Origin: Flavobacterium hiemivividum
Lineage (GTDB): Bacteria; Bacteroidota; Bacteroidia; Flavobacteriales; Flavobacteriaceae
Length of the DNA stretch: 64,000 nucleotides
Direction: 5' to 3'
Assembly (NCBI RefSeq): GCF_004349145.1
Contig: NZ_SMFO01000008.1
Location: 96,449 to 160,448 of the forward strand
The stretch's first letter is position 1; each line of letters starts with the position of its first letter. Under the pieces are notes generated by a model that was not told where the DNA came from, ran no database searches, and worked only from the letters and a program-made list of their open reading frames with translations. The translations under genes were made by a program, and so were the position numbers. Of this stretch, positions 41,296 through 51,857 are shown piece after piece.

Positions 41296-43368
41296 ATGAA
41301 AAGAATATTTTCGATGCTATTATTAGGCTGTTTCGCCTTAAAAAGTTTTGGACAACAAAAGCCAAATATTATCTACATTTTAGTAGATGATATGGGATAT
41401 GGCGATGTAGGTGTATTTTTTCAAAATGAAAGAATGAAAAGTGCTGATCGTTCAAAACCATACCAAATCACTCCATACTTAGACGAGATGGCAGCATCGG
41501 GAGCGATATTTACCCAACAATATTGTAATGCACCAGTTTGTGCGCCTTCCAGAGGTTCGCTGTTAACAGGGACAAACCAAGGAAACGCGCATGTTAGAAA
41601 CAACCAGTTCGATAAAGCACTTGAGGAAAATCATACAGTGGGAACCGTTCTTCAACAAGCGGGTTATCAAACCATGGCAATAGGTAAATGGGGATTACAG
41701 GGAGAAGAAAAAGCGGCGCCTTACTGGCCGTCACACCCCTTAAAAAGAGGTTTCGATTCTTATTTTGGATACATCCGTCACATGGATGGTCACGAACATT
41801 ATCCTTATGAAGGAATATATCGCGGTAAAAAAGAAGTTTATGACAACTATGTGGACGTAGCTGATGGACTTGAAAAATGTTATACCACAGATTTGTGGAC
41901 GGCTGTGGCCAAAAAACAAATTATAGAGCACACCAAAGGAAAAGAGGCTGACAAGCCATTTTTCATGTATCTTGCTTATGACGCACCACATGCCGTACTA
42001 GAACTACCTACTCAAGATTATCCAAAAGGATTAGGTTTAAACGGTGGATTACAATACACAGGAAAGAAAGGACATATGATTAATACTGCATCGGGTGTCC
42101 CAGATAGTTTTGTTTATTCTGAATATGCTAAGGCGACCTACGATCATGATAATAATCCAAGTACAAAAGAACTTTCATGGCCAGATACTTACAAGCGTTA
42201 CGCTACGGCTAACCGTCGTATCGATGATGGAGTGGGTGATATTCTTCAATTATTAAAAGATTTAAAAATTGACGAAAATACCTTAGTTGTATTTTCATCT
42301 GATAACGGCGCGGCTGTGGAGTCTTACCTACCAGCTAAGTACGTTGGTTTTGAGCCTACCTTCTTTTCAAGTAATGCTACTTTTGAAGGGATTAAAAGAG
42401 ATGTTTTAGAAGGTGGTGTTCGTATGCCAGTTTTAGCCACTTGGCCTAAACATATTGAAGCTGGAAAAGTGATTGCTACTCCATCAATGTTATCTGATTG
42501 GATGGCTACTTTTGCAGATATGGCTGGAATTCCGGCGCCCGCAAGAACTGATGGAGTTTCATTGTTACCTTCAATGACTTCGAAAGGAAAACAAAAAGAA
42601 AGCCTAGTTTATATAGAATATGAAGGGGAAGGCAGAACACCTAATTTTAAAGAATTTGATCCTTCACACAGAGGCCAGAAACGCGGACAAATGCAAATAA
42701 TTAGAATGGGTGATTACAAAGGAGCTCGCTATGATATTAAATCGGCAGCCGACGACTTTGAGATTTACGACATTGTAAAAGATCCTAGAGAGTTAAACAA
42801 TCTTGCTTCAAAATCGGGTTTCGAAAAAATGCAACAGCAAATGAAGGCTGCTGTTTTACAGCTAAGACGTGCTGATACAGAAGCTCCTCGTCCTTATGAC
42901 ACCGCATTAATTCCGGCAGCAGAAGTATCGGCGAAAGTCGCATCTGGAGTTGTTCAACAATTCTTTGAAGGAGATTTTCCTTGGGTAGTTGCTACAGATG
43001 GATTGAAAGCTAAAAAACAAAAAATTAGCAAATCAATAAGCGACGCCAAATCAACAAAGAAAAAAGGAATGTTTCTGTATACTGGTTTTGTGAAAGTTCC
43101 CACGGACGGGAAATACAGCTTTTCGATGAAAACATCTAGTAAGGCTTTTGTGCGTTTGCACCAAGCTAATTTATTCGATGCTGATTTTGGATATCAAGCT
43201 GGTGAAGAATTGACAGCGGAAGTTTTCTTAAAAGCAGGATATCATCCAGTTTCGGTGTATTTGCTGAAAAATTCAAAAGCAAATGAAACGATTCACATCA
43301 AGTGGAAGTCTGCTTCGCAAACCAATTGGAGGAATTTAGAAGCAAGTGACTTATTCCATTCGAAATAA
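41296..43368 (+). CDS. Sulfatase with C-terminal PA14-like domain
   Basis: This 690-residue enzyme is secreted (signal ends KSFGQ). It has the alkaline-phosphatase-like sulfatase fold: metal-binding YILVDDMGYGDVG (residues 27-39), the formylglycine motif CAPSR (C82-R86) in a GSLLTG context, GKWGLQG, and VFSSDNGAA (about 333-341). C82 must be oxidised by an anSME-type enzyme not present here. Residues of about 560-690 (KKKGMFLYTGFVKVPTDGKYSFSMKTSSKAFVRLHQ) look like a PA14 or related carbohydrate-binding domain. It removes sulfate esters from the glycan. It is the first gene of the five-gene operon; the sugar specificity cannot be assigned. Confidence 0.93.
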   Translation: MKRIFSMLLLGCFALKSFGQQKPNIIYILVDDMGYGDVGVFFQNERMKSADRSKPYQITPYLDEMAASGAIFTQQYCNAPVCAPSRGSLLTGTNQGNAHVRNNQFDKALEENHTVGTVLQQAGYQTMAIGKWGLQGEEKAAPYWPSHPLKRGFDSYFGYIRHMDGHEHYPYEGIYRGKKEVYDNYVDVADGLEKCYTTDLWTAVAKKQIIEHTKGKEADKPFFMYLAYDAPHAVLELPTQDYPKGLGLNGGLQYTGKKGHMINTASGVPDSFVYSEYAKATYDHDNNPSTKELSWPDTYKRYATANRRIDDGVGDILQLLKDLKIDENTLVVFSSDNGAAVESYLPAKYVGFEPTFFSSNATFEGIKRDVLEGGVRMPVLATWPKHIEAGKVIATPSMLSDWMATFADMAGIPAPARTDGVSLLPSMTSKGKQKESLVYIEYEGEGRTPNFKEFDPSHRGQKRGQMQIIRMGDYKGARYDIKSAADDFEIYDIVKDPRELNNLASKSGFEKMQQQMKAAVLQLRRADTEAPRPYDTALIPAAEVSAKVASGVVQQFFEGDFPWVVATDGLKAKKQKISKSISDAKSTKKKGMFLYTGFVKVPTDGKYSFSMKTSSKAFVRLHQANLFDADFGYQAGEELTAEVFLKAGYHPVSVYLLKNSKANETIHIKWKSASQTNWRNLEASDLFHSK

Positions 43369-43425
43369 TATACTTAGTAATACGAATTGCGTATTTTGTT
43401 GAGAACTAACTAATTTATAATAAAA

Positions 43426-45000
43426 ATGAATTCCACACTCAAAATTTCACTCAAAAAAGAGCAGCTTTACCTCGGTTTACTGACTTCGTTATTATTTGCT
43501 GTCAGTGTATTTGCTCAATCATCAAAAAGCAAAGAAAATAAGAGACCCAATATTGTCGTTTTTCTAGTGGATGATATGGGTTGGCAGGATACTTCTGTGC
43601 CATTTTGGACAAAAACTACCGAATTCAATAAAAGGTATCATACACCTAATATGGAACGACTTGCCAAAGAAGGGATGAAATTTACCAATGCTTATGCTAC
43701 GCCAGTTTGCACTCCTTCACGTTCCAGTTTATTAACGGGAATGAATGTTACAAAACACGGAATTACTAACTGGACTTCGCCATACAAAGACAATAATTCA
43801 GAGAGTAAAGACCAACAAATGGTGCCGATGTCTTGGAATATGAATGGTTTGAGTTCTGTGCCAAATATTTCGAACACAGCTTATGCGACGCCATTTCCCC
43901 AGCTACTGAAAGATACAGGATATTTTACAGCGCATGTAGGTAAAGCGCATTGGGGTTCTATGGGTACTCCGGGTGCTAATCCATACAATTTAGGGTTTAT
44001 GGTAAATATTTCTGGTCATTCAGCAGGCCATCCACAGAGTTATTTGGCTACCGATAATTACGGAAATATTCCGGGGAAAGCCAGTGTTCAAGCGGTTCCT
44101 GATTTACAAGAGTATTATGGTTCAGACACTTTTTTGACCGAAGCATTAACATTAGAAGCTATAAAATCAATAGAATTTCCAATTCAAAACAAGCAGCCTT
44201 TCTTTCTACACATGGCTCACTATGCGGTTCATGATCCTATAATGGGAGACAAGCGTTTTGAGCAAAAATACCTAGACGCTGGAGTAGATCCAATTGAAGC
44301 TAAATATGCTTCGTTACTTGAAGGAATGGATAAAAGTTTAGGTGACATAATGGATTACCTGAAGAAAAAAGGAGTAGACAAGAATACGATTGTTATTTTC
44401 ATGAGTGATAATGGTGGTTTAAGTCTGGTTCCTCCTCGTGGCGGTATTGAAAACACACACAATTTACCTTTAAAAGCAGGAAAAGGATCTGTGTATGAAG
44501 GTGGTATTCGTGAACCTATGATTGTAAAATGGCCAGGTGTAGTAAAGCCGGAAACAGTAGCAAATCAATATGTTATTATTGAAGACTTTTTCCCTACAAT
44601 ATTGCAAATGGCGCAGATTAAAAAGTATAAAACGATACAAGAAGTTGACGGACAATCGTTTCTTCCTATTTTGAAAAACCCAAACTTCGTAGATAATAGC
44701 AGGTCATTAATTTGGCATTCACCGCACAATTGGAGAGGAGTAGACGGACCTGGAATTAACTACTATAGTGCTATCCGTAAAGGTGATTGGAAAATGGTTT
44801 ATAGCATGAGAACCGGTAAGAAGGAATTGTACAATTTGAACGATGATATAGGTGAGAATAATAATCTTTCTGCTGTGAATCCTGATAAGGTAAAAGAACT
44901 TGCTTCGATTCTTTCTAATGAATTAAGAAAAAATAAAGCGCCAATACCTAATTTCAAAAGCACCGGAAAACCAGTTCCTATGCCTGATGAAACACCATAA
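43426..45000 (+). CDS. Sulfatase (arylsulfatase family)
   Basis: This 524-residue enzyme has a signal peptide ending VSVFAQ. Catalytic features are NIVVFLVDDMGWQD (residues 42-55), formylglycine motif CTPSR (C95-R99) followed by SSLLTGM, GKAHWGS, IFMSDNGGLSLVP (about 325-337) and a C-terminal subdomain with WKMVYSMRTGKKELYNLNDDIGENNNL. It differs from the upstream sulfatase in length and in lacking the extra C-terminal domain, so the two probably remove sulfate from different positions. Maturation depends on an anSME encoded elsewhere. The gap to the upstream gene is 57 bp. Confidence 0.94.
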   Translation: MNSTLKISLKKEQLYLGLLTSLLFAVSVFAQSSKSKENKRPNIVVFLVDDMGWQDTSVPFWTKTTEFNKRYHTPNMERLAKEGMKFTNAYATPVCTPSRSSLLTGMNVTKHGITNWTSPYKDNNSESKDQQMVPMSWNMNGLSSVPNISNTAYATPFPQLLKDTGYFTAHVGKAHWGSMGTPGANPYNLGFMVNISGHSAGHPQSYLATDNYGNIPGKASVQAVPDLQEYYGSDTFLTEALTLEAIKSIEFPIQNKQPFFLHMAHYAVHDPIMGDKRFEQKYLDAGVDPIEAKYASLLEGMDKSLGDIMDYLKKKGVDKNTIVIFMSDNGGLSLVPPRGGIENTHNLPLKAGKGSVYEGGIREPMIVKWPGVVKPETVANQYVIIEDFFPTILQMAQIKKYKTIQEVDGQSFLPILKNPNFVDNSRSLIWHSPHNWRGVDGPGINYYSAIRKGDWKMVYSMRTGKKELYNLNDDIGENNNLSAVNPDKVKELASILSNELRKNKAPIPNFKSTGKPVPMPDETP

Positions 45001-45110
45001 ATAAAAATAATAACATTATGGAGAGCCCTTTTTTTTATTGATTTCTCTTTTAATAAAAAGTTATAAACCTAAGGCAGTATTATGATTGCCAGATTAAATA
45101 TTAAATAAAT

Positions 45111-47408
45111 ATGAAAAAAATAATTTTAGCAGCATTGCTATTGCCTTGCCTGCTTTTGGCACAGCAAAAAGTATCTATTATTCCGCAACCAGTTAGTATA
45201 CAAATTGATAAGGATAGTTTTATTATCGATAATACAACGACTATAAGTTTTAAAAAATCGGATAAAGATTTAAAAGCCGTTGCCGATTTTTTATCAGCAG
45301 GGATCAGTAAAATTTCGGGTATTAATTTATCCCAAAATAAAGGCAAAGGGAAAAAGATCGAATTCAAAATTAGTCCTACGGAGGGAATTGGCGAGGAAGG
45401 TTATTTATTGAATGTTACGCCAAGTGAAGTTAGAATTACCGCAAATACAAACAAAGGTTTAATTTATGGTATTCAGAGTTTGTTTCAGGTGCTACCGCAA
45501 GTGCGTACCAATGCAATCTTAAAAATACCTAGCATGCAAGTAAAAGATTATCCTCGTTTTAAATGGCGTGGAATGCACTTAGATGTAAGTCGCCATTTCT
45601 TTACGGTTGACATGGTAAAAGAATATATTGAGCTTTTGGCTTATTATAAAATGAATACTTTTCATTGGCATTTAGTTGATGATCAAGGCTGGCGTATCGA
45701 AATTAAAAAATATCCAAAACTGACAGAAATTGGAGCTTGGAGAGTAGATCAAAATGATAAAATTTGGGCCAAACGTCCGCAAGCAAAAGCAGGTGAAGAA
45801 CCTACTTATGGAGGATATTACACTCAGGAAGAAATTAAAGAAGTTGTCAAATTTGCTGCAGCAAGAGGCGTTAATATCGTCCCAGAAATCGAGATGCCAG
45901 GACACGTGGCTTCGGCAATAGCTTCTTATCCTGAATTGAGTTGCAATCAAAAATTCCAATTGCCTTTAACAGGAGGTGATTATACGAATATGTCTAGTAA
46001 TTATTGTCCAGGAAATGAAGATGTATTTCAGTTCAATGAAGATATATTAACAGAAGTGATGGCGCTTTTTCCATCTCAATACATACACATTGGCGGAGAC
46101 GAAGTCGATAAAAGCTCGTGGAAAAGTTGTCCAAAATGTCAAGCGAGAATGAAGACCGAAAATCTGAAAACAGAGGAAGAGCTGCAAAGTTATTTCATCA
46201 AGAGAATCGAAAAGTTTATTGTCAGCAAGAAAAGAAAAATGATTGGTTGGGATGAAATTCTTGAAGGCGGACTGGCACCAGAAGCGGTAGTTATGAGCTG
46301 GAGAGGAGAAAAAGGCGGAATAGAAGCAGCCAAAATGCACCATGAAGTGGTGATGACGCCCGGTAATCCAGTATATTTTGATCATTATCAAGCAGGTCCT
46401 GATGGTGAACCATTAGCAATTGGTGGGATGAATACTTTGAGAAAAGTGTATGATTATGAACCTATTCCTAAAGAATTACCAGCGGAAAACAGAAAGTATA
46501 TACTGGGAGCACAAGCTAATTTATGGACCGAGTATATAACCACAAATGAAGGAGTGGAATATATGGTTTTGCCTCGAATGTTGGCTTTGGCCGAAGTAGT
46601 TTGGAGTCCTTCTGCGGCAAAAGATTGGACGAGCTTCAACCAAAGACTGAAATGGCATTATCGCGGTTTTCAACAAAAAGGATTGCATTATTCTGAAGGA
46701 AGCAATAAAATTGAAATTACTCCTAAAGTTGAAAACGGACAGCTTACAGTCGCTTTAGCTTCTGAAGTAGTGGGAAGTGAGATTTTCTATACATTGGACG
46801 GAAGCGATCCAAATGACAATAGTATAAAGTATGATGCTCCATTTACAATCGAAAAAACGGCATCAGTAAGAGCTGTATCGGTTTATGAAGGAAAAGTAGC
46901 AAACGGAATTCCTTCTAAATTAGATTTTGCAATTCATAAAGCGTCGGGAAAAAACGTAAGCTATTTGAATAAACCTAGTAGTGCTTATAAGGCTAATGGA
47001 GACAACAGTCTAACTGATGGAGTAAGAGGTACTTTTAATGTGACAAAATACTGGCATGGGTTTTATGCTAAAGATATGGTTGCAACCATCGATTTAGGAG
47101 AGACAACTACTGTGAGCAAATTGGCTTTGGGATGTTTGCAAAACAAAGTAGATTGGATATTTTTTCCAACAGCAGTTAAATTCGAAATTTCTACAGACGG
47201 AATAAATTATAAAGAAGTTGTACAAAGTGAATTGCCATTGGAAAAAAGCGTTGAGCCTACAGCAATCCATAATTTTACGACAAGCTTTGCAGCCCAGAAA
47301 GCTAAGTTTGTTAGAATAACGGCAAAGATTATCCCTGCACTTCCTAAAGGACATAATGGAGAAGGAAAACCAGGTTGGTTGTTTGCTGACGAAATAGTAG
47401 TAGAATAG
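45111..47408 (+). CDS. GH20 beta-N-acetylhexosaminidase
   Basis: This 765-residue secreted enzyme (signal ends LLLAQ) removes terminal beta-linked GlcNAc or GalNAc. It has an N-terminal GH20b domain (about residues 20-145), a catalytic barrel (about 150-500) starting RFKWRGMHLDVSRHFF and containing the substrate-assisted pair D330-E331 in HIGGDEV, a chitobiase C-terminal-like module (IFYTLDGSDPNDNS) and a final F5/8 type C-like domain (about 635-765). Third gene of the operon. Some GH20s act on 6-sulfated GlcNAc, which would fit the sulfatase neighbours (inference). Confidence 0.95.
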   Translation: MKKIILAALLLPCLLLAQQKVSIIPQPVSIQIDKDSFIIDNTTTISFKKSDKDLKAVADFLSAGISKISGINLSQNKGKGKKIEFKISPTEGIGEEGYLLNVTPSEVRITANTNKGLIYGIQSLFQVLPQVRTNAILKIPSMQVKDYPRFKWRGMHLDVSRHFFTVDMVKEYIELLAYYKMNTFHWHLVDDQGWRIEIKKYPKLTEIGAWRVDQNDKIWAKRPQAKAGEEPTYGGYYTQEEIKEVVKFAAARGVNIVPEIEMPGHVASAIASYPELSCNQKFQLPLTGGDYTNMSSNYCPGNEDVFQFNEDILTEVMALFPSQYIHIGGDEVDKSSWKSCPKCQARMKTENLKTEEELQSYFIKRIEKFIVSKKRKMIGWDEILEGGLAPEAVVMSWRGEKGGIEAAKMHHEVVMTPGNPVYFDHYQAGPDGEPLAIGGMNTLRKVYDYEPIPKELPAENRKYILGAQANLWTEYITTNEGVEYMVLPRMLALAEVVWSPSAAKDWTSFNQRLKWHYRGFQQKGLHYSEGSNKIEITPKVENGQLTVALASEVVGSEIFYTLDGSDPNDNSIKYDAPFTIEKTASVRAVSVYEGKVANGIPSKLDFAIHKASGKNVSYLNKPSSAYKANGDNSLTDGVRGTFNVTKYWHGFYAKDMVATIDLGETTTVSKLALGCLQNKVDWIFFPTAVKFEISTDGINYKEVVQSELPLEKSVEPTAIHNFTTSFAAQKAKFVRITAKIIPALPKGHNGEGKPGWLFADEIVVE

Positions 47409-47481
47409 TTTGTATTTAATTTTTGTGTGAAATCTATGAAACCCAACTTATAATAGTTGTATTTTCATTTAACAATGTTTA

Positions 47482-48735
47482 ATGATGAAAAAAAAATGTA
47501 TTAGTCTTATTGCAGCTGCACTTTTGTTTGCTAGCGCTAATGTAAATTCTCAGACGAAATCCAGTAATGGTTCAATATTGGCGCCAACTCCTCCTATGGG
47601 ATGGATGACTTGGAATTATTTTGCCGATAATTTTAACGAAAAAGATCTTCGCGAAATGGCCGATGCCATGGTAAGTAGCGGTATGCTAGAAGCAGGTTAT
47701 GATCATTTATTTATAGATGATGGATGGCAAGGAGGCCGAGACAACAAGAATAATATGATTCCAGATCCAGTTAAGTTTCCATCTGGAATAAAAGCGCTGG
47801 CTGATTATGTACATAGCAAAGGATTGAAATTAGGTATTTATTCGGATGCTGCACCGCTTACTTGTGCGGGTTATACTGCCAGTTTAAATTTTGAAGAACA
47901 AGATGCTAAAACTTTTGCTAGTTGGGGAATTGATTATTTAAAATACGATTATTGTGGTGCTCCAGATGATATGGAAATTGCCAAAACTCGTTATAAGAAA
48001 ATGGGAGATGCCTTAAGAAATAGCGGTCGTGATATCGCTTTTGGAATCTGTGAATGGGGTGACCGTAAGCCTTGGCTTTGGGGTGCTCAAGTAGGAGGTC
48101 AGTTGTGGCGTACTACTGCAGATGTAAGAGATAAATGGAAAAGTCTAAAACCAGCAGAAAAACAAAGCGATCTACATGCAACTGGTGCGGGAATACTTGA
48201 TATTGTCGATTATACGCAGGATCATGCTGTTTATGCGGGACCAGGTCACTGGAATGACATGGATATGCTAGTAGTTGGACTTTATGGTAAAGAAGGACCT
48301 TCGGGTGCTATGGGTGGAACTGGTTGCACGGATGCAGAATACCAAAGTCAAATGAGTCTTTGGAGTATTATGAACTCGCCTTTGGCTGCTACTAACGATC
48401 TGAGAAACATGAATGCGGAAACGAAACGCATTTTGCTAAACACTGAAGTGATTGCTATAAATCAGGATGTTCTTGGTAAACAAGCGGTAAGTAAAGTAAA
48501 GAACGAAAAATGGAGTGTTTTTGTAAAGCCTTTATCTAATGGAGATTTTGCAGTTGCAATTTTGAATCGTGCTGATACTACTCAAAAAGCCAATTTCAAT
48601 TTTGCTGAATTAGGATTAACCGGCAACTACGAAATAAGAGATTTATGGCAGCACAAAGTTATTGGAAAAGGAAAGAAATGGGATGGAAAAGTGTTAAGTC
48701 ACGAAACAAAATTGTTTCGCCTAAAGAAAATATAG
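47482..48735 (+). CDS. GH27 alpha-galactosidase or alpha-N-acetylgalactosaminidase
   Basis: This 417-residue enzyme has a signal peptide ending NVNSQ. The GH27 barrel shows PPMGWMTWNYF (residues 35-45), HLFIDDGWQGG, GIYSDAAPLTCAGY, and the nucleophile D156 in LKYDYCG. The acid/base lies in HWNDMDMLVVG (256-266). The C-terminal domain has the usual beta-sandwich (WSVFVKPLSNGDFAVAILNR). It would remove terminal alpha-Gal or alpha-GalNAc, as in blood-group B or A caps. The next gene starts 8 bp downstream. Confidence 0.94.
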   Translation: MMKKKCISLIAAALLFASANVNSQTKSSNGSILAPTPPMGWMTWNYFADNFNEKDLREMADAMVSSGMLEAGYDHLFIDDGWQGGRDNKNNMIPDPVKFPSGIKALADYVHSKGLKLGIYSDAAPLTCAGYTASLNFEEQDAKTFASWGIDYLKYDYCGAPDDMEIAKTRYKKMGDALRNSGRDIAFGICEWGDRKPWLWGAQVGGQLWRTTADVRDKWKSLKPAEKQSDLHATGAGILDIVDYTQDHAVYAGPGHWNDMDMLVVGLYGKEGPSGAMGGTGCTDAEYQSQMSLWSIMNSPLAATNDLRNMNAETKRILLNTEVIAINQDVLGKQAVSKVKNEKWSVFVKPLSNGDFAVAILNRADTTQKANFNFAELGLTGNYEIRDLWQHKVIGKGKKWDGKVLSHETKLFRLKKI

Positions 48736-48743
48736 TGTAAGAA

Positions 48744-51191
48744 ATGAAAAATGGAGCTCTTTATTTATTAGTTTTTTTTGTGTCCAATAGTTGGATTCAC
48801 GCTCAAACAGATCAGGAAATTAAATTCGATTCGCCGGCTACACATTTTACCCAAACAATACCTTTGGGTAATGGTAGGTTAGGAGCTATGGTTTATGGAA
48901 ATCCTCATAAGGAACGAATTGTTCTTAATGAAATTTCAATGTGGTCTGGCGGTATCGAAAACCCCAATAGAGACGATGCTTCTCAGCATTTAGCTGAAAT
49001 TCAACGATTGCTCAAAGAGGACAAAAATAAAGAAGCTCAGAATTTGCTGCAAAAATATTTTGTTAGTGCTGGACAAGGGACAGCATTTGGCAATGGTGCA
49101 AATGCAAAGTACGGGAGCTATCAAATCTTTGCAGATTTATTGATTAATTGGCAAGATTCTACTGGTGTTGTTACAGATTATAAAAGAGTATTAAACTTGA
49201 ATAATGCTTTGGCTGTGAACGAATGGAAGAAAAATGGGATTACTTTTAAAGAAGAAGTTTTTAGCAGTGGAGCCGACAACGTAATTGTTGTTCGCCTTAC
49301 TGCCGATAAACCCAATGCCTTAAATTTTAAGGTTTTGCTAAGCAGGAAAGAGCATGCTCAATTTTCTGCAGCAGGAAATAACATTACCATGACTGGGCAG
49401 TTGCCAGGAGGAAACGGAGAACTTGGAATCCGTTTTACGGGATATGCTAAGGTATTGTCAACAAATGGAAAATTAGAAACAGAGAATAACAGTATAAAAG
49501 TTACGGCGAGTTCGGAGTGTATCATAATTCTTAGCGCTGCAACAGATCTAAATTGGCCTACTGTTGAAAAACGGGGGAAAGATCCAGTAGTAGTCGTGCA
49601 AAAAACGGTGAATGCAGCCAGTAAATTTTCTTGGAAAAAATTAAAAGAAAAACATATTACAGATTATCAATCTTATTATAATCGCTGTAAACTAGAATTC
49701 ACTGCAAAACAAAATGAATCAATCGCAGATTTATCTACAGCAAAGCGTTTGATTCGGTATTCCAAAGGAGAAAGCGATGTTACTTTGCCTGCGCTATATT
49801 TTAATTTTGGGAGGTATTTATTGATTTCGTCTTCACGTCCGGGTGGATTGCCCGCTAACTTGCAAGGACTTTGGGCCGAAGAATATCAGGCACCTTGGAA
49901 CGGCGATTACCATCTAAATATAAACTTGCAAATGAATTATTGGCCCGCCGAGGTCACTAACTTATCTGACTGTCATAAACCTTTAGTGGAGTTTACAAAG
50001 CAATTGGTTGAACCTGGCGAGAAAACGGCTAAAGCGTATTATAACGCTAATGGTTGGGTTGCACATGTAGTTGCAAATCCGTGGAAGTTTACTGCGCCTG
50101 GAGAAGGAGCCGATTGGGGTTCAACATTATCAGGAGGAGCTTGGTTGTGCGAGCATTTGTGGCAACACTATTTATACAACCCTAATAAGGAAGTGCTGAA
50201 ACAAATTTATCCGGTTTTAAAAGGAGCTTCACAATTTTATAAAGACATTTTGATCGAAGATCCAAAAACAAAATGGTTGGTTACAGCACCTTCTAACTCT
50301 CCCGAGAATTCTTATAAAACAGCAGAAGGTTTTGTAGGTCAAACAACTATGGGCCCAACTATGGATATGCAAATAGGTCGTGAATTGTTTACCAATACTA
50401 TTACAGCGGCTAATTTATTAGGTGTTGACGCTGATTTTGTAACTTCTTTAGAAAAGGTACGAGGACAATTAGCGCCAAATCAAATCAGTCCAAAAACTGG
50501 AATTGTACAGGAATGGCTAAGAGATTATGACGAAACTGAAATAAACCACCGACATGTGTCACAGTTGTACGGACTTTATCCATTTGATGAAATAAATGCA
50601 GCTGAGACTCCTGAAATGATGGAGGCAGCTCGCAGAACATTATTGCGAAGAGGTGACGAAGGTACGGGCTGGTCAAGAGCTTGGAAGGTTAATTTCTGGG
50701 CAAGATTAGGAGATGGAAATCATGCACTAAAAGTTTTAAAAGGATTGTTGACTCCTGCTTTTAAAGAAGATGCTGATAAATACACCGCTACTGGCGCGGG
50801 AACATATCCGAATCTTTTTTGTGCGCATCCTCCTTTTCAAATCGATGGAAATTTTGGAGGAACTGCAGCCATTGCCGAAATGCTTTTGCAAAGTAATGGT
50901 CAGAATTCAGTAATTCATTTTTTGCCAGCACTTCCTGAAAGTGCGGAATGGAGTCAAGGAAGCGTAAAAGGAATGCAAGCCAAAAATGGTTTTGAAGTAA
51001 ATTTTGAATGGGACAATTCCAAATTAAAACAAGCTGAAATTATTTCTAAAAATGAGGCTGACTGTTATCTGAAATTGCCCTTAAATTTGGCGGTGTATCA
51101 TTCGAATGGTAAAAAAGTGTCGCTTAAGGCAGAAGCAAATAATGTAGTTGTTTTTCCAACTAAAAAAGGAAGTAGCTATTTTGTGAAATAG
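48744..51191 (+). CDS. GH95 alpha-1,2-L-fucosidase (or alpha-L-galactosidase)
   Basis: This 815-residue secreted enzyme (signal ends WIHAQ) has the GH95 N-terminal beta-domain (about residues 20-290: [22 protein letters not shown]), linker and alpha/alpha-barrel (about 320-720). The asparagines N392 and N394 in [15 protein letters not shown] correspond to the catalytic-water asparagines of the family. The downstream [11 protein letters not shown] region carries the likely acid, and a C-terminal beta-domain follows. GH95 inverting fucosidases cut alpha-1,2-fucose linked to galactose; a few act on alpha-L-galactose. It is the last gene of the operon, followed by a hairpin at 51318. Confidence 0.94.
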   Translation: MKNGALYLLVFFVSNSWIHAQTDQEIKFDSPATHFTQTIPLGNGRLGAMVYGNPHKERIVLNEISMWSGGIENPNRDDASQHLAEIQRLLKEDKNKEAQNLLQKYFVSAGQGTAFGNGANAKYGSYQIFADLLINWQDSTGVVTDYKRVLNLNNALAVNEWKKNGITFKEEVFSSGADNVIVVRLTADKPNALNFKVLLSRKEHAQFSAAGNNITMTGQLPGGNGELGIRFTGYAKVLSTNGKLETENNSIKVTASSECIIILSAATDLNWPTVEKRGKDPVVVVQKTVNAASKFSWKKLKEKHITDYQSYYNRCKLEFTAKQNESIADLSTAKRLIRYSKGESDVTLPALYFNFGRYLLISSSRPGGLPANLQGLWAEEYQAPWNGDYHLNINLQMNYWPAEVTNLSDCHKPLVEFTKQLVEPGEKTAKAYYNANGWVAHVVANPWKFTAPGEGADWGSTLSGGAWLCEHLWQHYLYNPNKEVLKQIYPVLKGASQFYKDILIEDPKTKWLVTAPSNSPENSYKTAEGFVGQTTMGPTMDMQIGRELFTNTITAANLLGVDADFVTSLEKVRGQLAPNQISPKTGIVQEWLRDYDETEINHRHVSQLYGLYPFDEINAAETPEMMEAARRTLLRRGDEGTGWSRAWKVNFWARLGDGNHALKVLKGLLTPAFKEDADKYTATGAGTYPNLFCAHPPFQIDGNFGGTAAIAEMLLQSNGQNSVIHFLPALPESAEWSQGSVKGMQAKNGFEVNFEWDNSKLKQAEIISKNEADCYLKLPLNLAVYHSNGKKVSLKAEANNVVVFPTKKGSSYFVK

Positions 51192-51317
51192 AAGAGGTTT
51201 TTAAATGGTCTTGTTCGATAAGATAATTTTTACCCAAATTAGATTGACTTTTAAAGCCAAACCGATGGTTGTTGTGCCTGTCTTTTCAAGCATTCTCTAT
51301 TACTTTAATTATATAAA

Positions 51318-51355
51318 AAACCACTAGTAGATTTAGCTTAATCTGCTAGTGGTTT
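51318..51355 (+). terminator. Hairpin terminator after the PUL operon
   Basis: AAACCACTAGTAGATT pairs with AATCTGCTAGTGGTTT (one G-T pair) around a 6-nt loop. The flanks are A/T-rich, so it may work in both directions. Confidence 0.7.
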
Positions 51356-51411
51356 AATTAATTATAATCAAAATCGTATCGGTTGTTTTTAACCTTAATA
51401 ATTTTGCCCTT

Positions 51412-51789
51412 CTAAAATACAAGTTCTAATGTTGTATAAAAAGTTCTAGTGTCTGAAGGAATAATCCCTGGGCCTGGATATCCTTTCGCTCTGCGAGTGA
51501 AATAGCTGTTGTTATTAAAGTTAGTCACACCCGCTTCGATTTTCTATTTTTTCCATTTGTAAGATGCCGAAAAATCGGCTACATAATAAGCAGGGATTTC
51601 TCCAAATATCCCGTAGGTATTATCATTGTTATCCGTTTTGCTATTTTTGGCTTCTGTAAATTGTGATGAAACATAAGTAAATTGTAGGCTAGACATAAAG
51701 TTTTTATAGCCAATTCCTGTTCCTGTTTTAATGTTAAAGAGAGGAACAAATTCTACTTTGTTACCTTCTATATTAGGCGCATCAGGTTT
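51412..51789 (-). pseudogene. C-terminal remnant of a TonB-dependent receptor
   Basis: The minus strand encodes about 125 residues of an outer-membrane receptor end. It starts near KPDAPNIEGNKVEFVPLFNI, continues SLQFTYVSSQFTEAKNSKTD and EIPAYYVADFSASYKWKK, then has a TAG (51544-51546) where the next residue should be. It goes on KIEAGVTNFNNNSYFTRRAK and TRTFYTTLELVF with a normal stop at 51412. The terminal aromatic strand is the usual barrel signature. The motif YFTRRAxGYPGPGIIPSD resembles FecA-type iron-citrate or other TonB siderophore receptors. Everything upstream is missing, so the gene was deleted and is decaying. Confidence 0.85.
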
Positions 51790-51857
51790 TTAATATTATT
51801 TTGGTTCTGTTTTTATTGACAAATTTGCTGTTTTGAAGGTTTTAAATTGGAAGTGTA

